Assembly (NCBI GenBank): GCA_947581635.1
Contig: CANPVE010000002.1
Coordinates: forward strand, 1 to 64,000
Direction of reading: 5' to 3'
Source of the DNA: an uncultured Clostridia bacterium
GTDB lineage: Bacteria; Bacillota; Clostridia; Oscillospirales; Acutalibacteraceae
DNA length: 64,000 nucleotides
Shown one piece after another: positions 61,488 to 64,000 of this stretch (positions within the stretch are counted from its first letter, which is position 1; each line of letters opens with the position of its first letter). Made by a program: the position numbers and the translations under genes. The notes beneath the pieces were generated by a model. It ran no database searches. It was not told where the DNA came from and saw only the letters and a program-made list of their open reading frames with translations.

Positions 61488-61537
61488 TTTTCCTCTATCT
61501 GACTGTTTGGCGACTGGACAGATAGAGGAATTTTTTA
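61488..61537. terminator. Terminator-like hairpin
   Basis: TCCTCTATCTG (61491-61501) pairs perfectly with CAGATAGAGGA (61519-61529); TTTTTT follows on the plus strand and a weaker AAAA/T context on the minus strand. Confidence 0.7.
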
Positions 61538-62782
61538 ATTGCCAAAACATGACCTTAATAATAAGATGAAAATAATAATTACTATTATCATTAGCCATTT
61601 AGATTTCCGTTGCCCCCCGGATGTTTGTGATGGATTAACATTCTGAGTCTCTTTAATCATGGGCGGTTCTGTGGGCTGACTTTTTGCAACTGTAGTTTGC
61701 TGAATATATTCTTTGGATATTTTCAATTGAATTTGTGAACAAATAATTTCGACGAGATCTTTATCATCATTCATCATCGACAAAACTAATCCGGCTAAAT
61801 CTTCATTAGAAATTAATAAATCAGAAATTAATGGATTGGATTCTAAACACTTATTAAAGTCGGAAATAAGACTTTTAAAGAAATCATCGTCGGAATATTC
61901 TTCTTCACGTTTAATTACTTTTAGAGCCTTTATCGGAAAGTACAACCAATCTTTAACAGTAAATCCCTGTGAGATATATTCATCTGAAAATATTTCGGCA
62001 TATGAATTATTATAAACATTGACACATATCTTGTATCTGTTTCTCAATTCACAATTTACTCTTAAAAATATTCCCTCAGCAATCAAGAATAATGCTTGAT
62101 TATAATTTTTGTTTTCTTCTAATAAAAATTCAGCCATCAAAAAACGATTTTGTATGTAATAACTATAGTCACCACGTTCTATACTGTTCATTGCTTTTAA
62201 AGTATATTCGTTTAATCTTCCCCAAATATAATCTCTGAAATTAGCTTTTGGGTGTTCATGCAGATATTCGTTCGTTTCCCATATCGAAACCCCATAGGTG
62301 TAACCTGATTTATGAAAATATGGTACATAAGGATTTTTTTCCAATTCAGCCTTTCCTATATCTGTCAATTCATAACCACGTTTTTTCACATTTTCTTCAA
62401 AAAAAATGCTGTCGGCATTTTGAATCAATCGCTCTATAAGTTCAGACTTTTTCCCGGATTATTTTAGTCCTAAAAGTTTTAGCAACTCTTTTAGTTCTGG
62501 AATCTTGTAATTTTTTAGGCTGTCTTCGGCCGAAACCTTTTTGATAAAGCCTCTATCGCAAAGAGAATTTAACAATGCTCTAGGATTATCAACCCCGTAT
62601 TTATAATACCAAAATGACTGAAAAGATTTATATTCAGTATCATACGACCTTGCATAGTACAGCATAAGAATTTCCGGTATACTCAATCCACCTTGGCTAA
62701 GATGAGACTTTTTGACTAAATCCTTAATTTCCTTTATTTGTTGTCTGCGCTGTTCCTCTATATCGTCAATAATATCAGGCAT
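61535..62782 (-). pseudogene. SAP-domain membrane protein gene broken by one in-frame stop
   Basis: Two same-frame pieces (62782-62459 and 62458-61535) read as one 415-residue protein interrupted only by TAA at 62461-62459. Around it the text is L-L-K-L-L-G-L-K, stop, S-G-K-K-S-E-L-I-E-R-L, which together make a clear SAP motif. The first part starts with M-P-D-I-I-D-D-I-E-E; the second continues F-F-E-E-N-V-K-K-R-G-Y-E-L-T-D-I-G and ends with one transmembrane helix (W-L-M-I-I-V-I-I-I-F-I) and a short tail. Function unknown; SAP domains usually bind DNA. The downstream piece could start at TTG 62428 but without a ribosome site. Confidence 0.7.
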
Positions 62783-62794
62783 ATACTATTCACC

Positions 62795-62872
62795 TCAAAA
62801 AGATTTATTTGCTGTCAGTCTTAATGAGCATCTTTTATCAAAGAATTGTTTGATTTTGCTTCCAAAATCCAT
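62795..62872 (-). CDS. 25-residue open frame with strong ribosome site
   Basis: ATG 62872 lies 6 nt after a perfect GGAGG. The product starts M-D-F-G-S-K-I-K-Q-F-F-D-K-R-C-S-L, and its TGA is followed by the GGTGA ribosome site of the SAP gene. It could be a leader peptide coupled to that gene, or the cut-down start of a zinc-ribbon (DUF4428-like) protein, which often begins in this way in gut bacteria. A GCACCG/CGGTGC hairpin (62888-62914) precedes it on this strand. Confidence 0.4.
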   Translation of the reverse strand: MDFGSKIKQFFDKRCSLRLTANKSF

Positions 62873-62962
62873 GTCTTACCTCCGTTTCGCACCGATAATC
62901 CAAATCAGTCGGTGCTTTTTATTTTTTTCTCAGTTCGTTCAAATAAATAATAGGCGCGATTT

Positions 62963-64000
62963 CTAAGCTTTTAGCCTGTTTACTATTTCTATAAATCTAT
63001 CCCTGTAATTCTCTAAGTCGTATATATTGTCTAGTGTGAATTTTTCTTTACCCTTTTCAGTGGTAGGAAAGACCAATATTTTTCTGCTGTCAGTCAATAT
63101 CAATCGGCATATCCACTTCCTGCCATTGTCTTTATAGAGAATATTGAAATAAGACAAAGTGTCTCTATATGTTATATCAGACATAGGAACAATATCTTTT
63201 AGCATATTTTTAATAATAAAGTATGCCTCAAGTTCTTCTGCTGTTGTGATAATTTGCTTTGCCTTGCTGTCGCCGCTGTCAAGTTCACTGTCTTTCGCTG
63301 ACGGTTCGGCACTATCTACTGATTCTTGTGCTTTAGAAATATTTCCTACCGATACATCGCTATTAAATGCAGCTTTGATTTTATCATTCATCAACTCACT
63401 TATATAATTATTCAGCGATTTTTGTAATATCGGCTTAAAAGTATCTATAATATTCTGGGTTTTCACGCCCGAATACGCACGGGAGAGAAAAAACTTCGTG
63501 AAATTATCTGACGGGTTTTGAAGCTCACTGGCAAAAATATTCTTGAACTCATTCTCATATTTTAATTCCGATGCAGTGCTGAATACTTCCTCGGGATTGA
63601 AATTCGATTTATTAAACTTTTTTAGTTCGCCAACTTGACTTTCTTTTATATTGAGAATATCAATCTCAAGAAATGGAGTAGAATCCATTTTATTCGGCGC
63701 GTCAAGGTCTGTATAAAATTTATATATAATGCCATTGGTGAGTATGGCAAATTTTGCTGGAGTAGTTGAGAAATATCTAAATAGCTGGCTATCATGCTTT
63801 TCCAGTTTTTCTCCGCACCACTTAGCTTCAATAAGTATTATCGGTTCGCCGTTCTGCACTATAGCATAGTCAACTTTTTCTCCCTTCTTTATACCTACAT
63901 CCGCAGAAAATTCCGGAACGAACTCAGACGGATTAAACACATCGTAACCGAGCATAGCAAAAAAAGGAACGATAATTGACATCTTGGTAGCTTCTTCCGT
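62963..64000 (-). CDS. Type I restriction HsdR-N-like nuclease protein, 5' end outside window
   Basis: The frame is open to the window edge; the first visible residues T-E-E-A-T-K-M-S-I-I-V-P-F-F belong to the conserved start of the family, so the ATG at 63982 is not the true start. The nuclease core is visible: V-D-Y-A-I-V-Q-N-G-E-P-I-I-L-I-E-A-K-W has the D and E-x-K of a PD-(D/E)xK fold, followed by Q-L-x-R-Y-F and A-I-L-T-N-G. The C-terminal 130 residues form a second domain. No helicase motor is attached. Such proteins sit in mobile elements; a defence role is plausible but unproven. Confidence 0.75.
   Translation of the reverse strand, partial: TEEATKMSIIVPFFAMLGYDVFNPSEFVPEFSADVGIKKGEKVDYAIVQNGEPIILIEAKWCGEKLEKHDSQLFRYFSTTPAKFAILTNGIIYKFYTDLDAPNKMDSTPFLEIDILNIKESQVGELKKFNKSNFNPEEVFSTASELKYENEFKNIFASELQNPSDNFTKFFLSRAYSGVKTQNIIDTFKPILQKSLNNYISELMNDKIKAAFNSDVSVGNISKAQESVDSAEPSAKDSELDSGDSKAKQIITTAEELEAYFIIKNMLKDIVPMSDITYRDTLSYFNILYKDNGRKWICRLILTDSRKILVFPTTEKGKEKFTLDNIYDLENYRDRFIEIVNRLKA

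Overview
The window looks like chromosome of a spore-forming, low-to-mid GC Gram-positive anaerobe of the class Clostridia, most like Oscillospiraceae/Ruminococcaceae gut bacteria. The grounds are SpoVAC, SpoIVB and a YlmC/YmxH-type protein (endospore formation), Mini-RNase III, a class I lysyl-tRNA synthetase, YhaO/YhaN, many TTG start codons behind strong GGAGG sites, and consensus sigma-A promoters. No ribosomal RNA, CRISPR array or insertion sequence was seen.

Layout. Positions 1-12 kb hold a Sel1-repeat protein cut by the window edge, rlmH, an isolated spoVAC, phosphosugar mutase and mannose-6-phosphate isomerase, a BspA-like leucine-rich surface protein, a DUF4832 lipoprotein, a HAD phosphatase, an ilvA-ridA pair and spoIVB. 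Positions 12-16 kb are dominated by a 1159-residue protein: a TIR-like domain, three unrelated families of tandem repeats, then Sel1 repeats. Positions 16-26 kb carry nth, dcd, an acetyltransferase, tRNA-Gly, an ECF sigma/anti-sigma pair, mrnC with a DUF815 ATPase, and yhaO-yhaN. Positions 26-38 kb carry a small Asn/Gln-rich protein, a two-component system, an RsmF-type methylase, a LysRS with an appended tRNA-binding domain, tmk, a DUF2156/GNAT pair, a DJ-1 protein, 5-formyl-THF cyclo-ligase and an MltG with eleven 39-bp repeats.

Positions 38-49 kb carry a fusion of a Gfo/Idh/MocA oxidoreductase with a GH13 alpha-amylase-type enzyme, an unassigned structured RNA candidate, azlCD, a peroxiredoxin, clc-birA behind a structured leader, and gltA-icd behind an attenuator-like terminator. 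Positions 49-60 kb carry a PepV-like peptidase operon, an orphan solute-binding lipoprotein, a DMT transporter, a Cys-rich clostridial protein, a degenerate S26 signal-peptidase-like protein, and an ABC transporter/two-component operon with an unlisted 40-codon gene. Two tRNA genes (Asp, Thr) at 60 kb mark the edge of an integrated element that runs off the right end: integrase, a SAP-domain gene broken by one in-frame stop, a 25-codon ORF and a restriction-type nuclease.

The items most worth follow-up are the oxidoreductase-GH13 fusion, the RNA candidate at 41.34-41.53 kb, the clc leader, the gltA leader terminator, the TIR/repeat/Sel1 protein, and the small genes at 57.7 and 62.8 kb. All functional calls come from reading the sequence; no database search was made.
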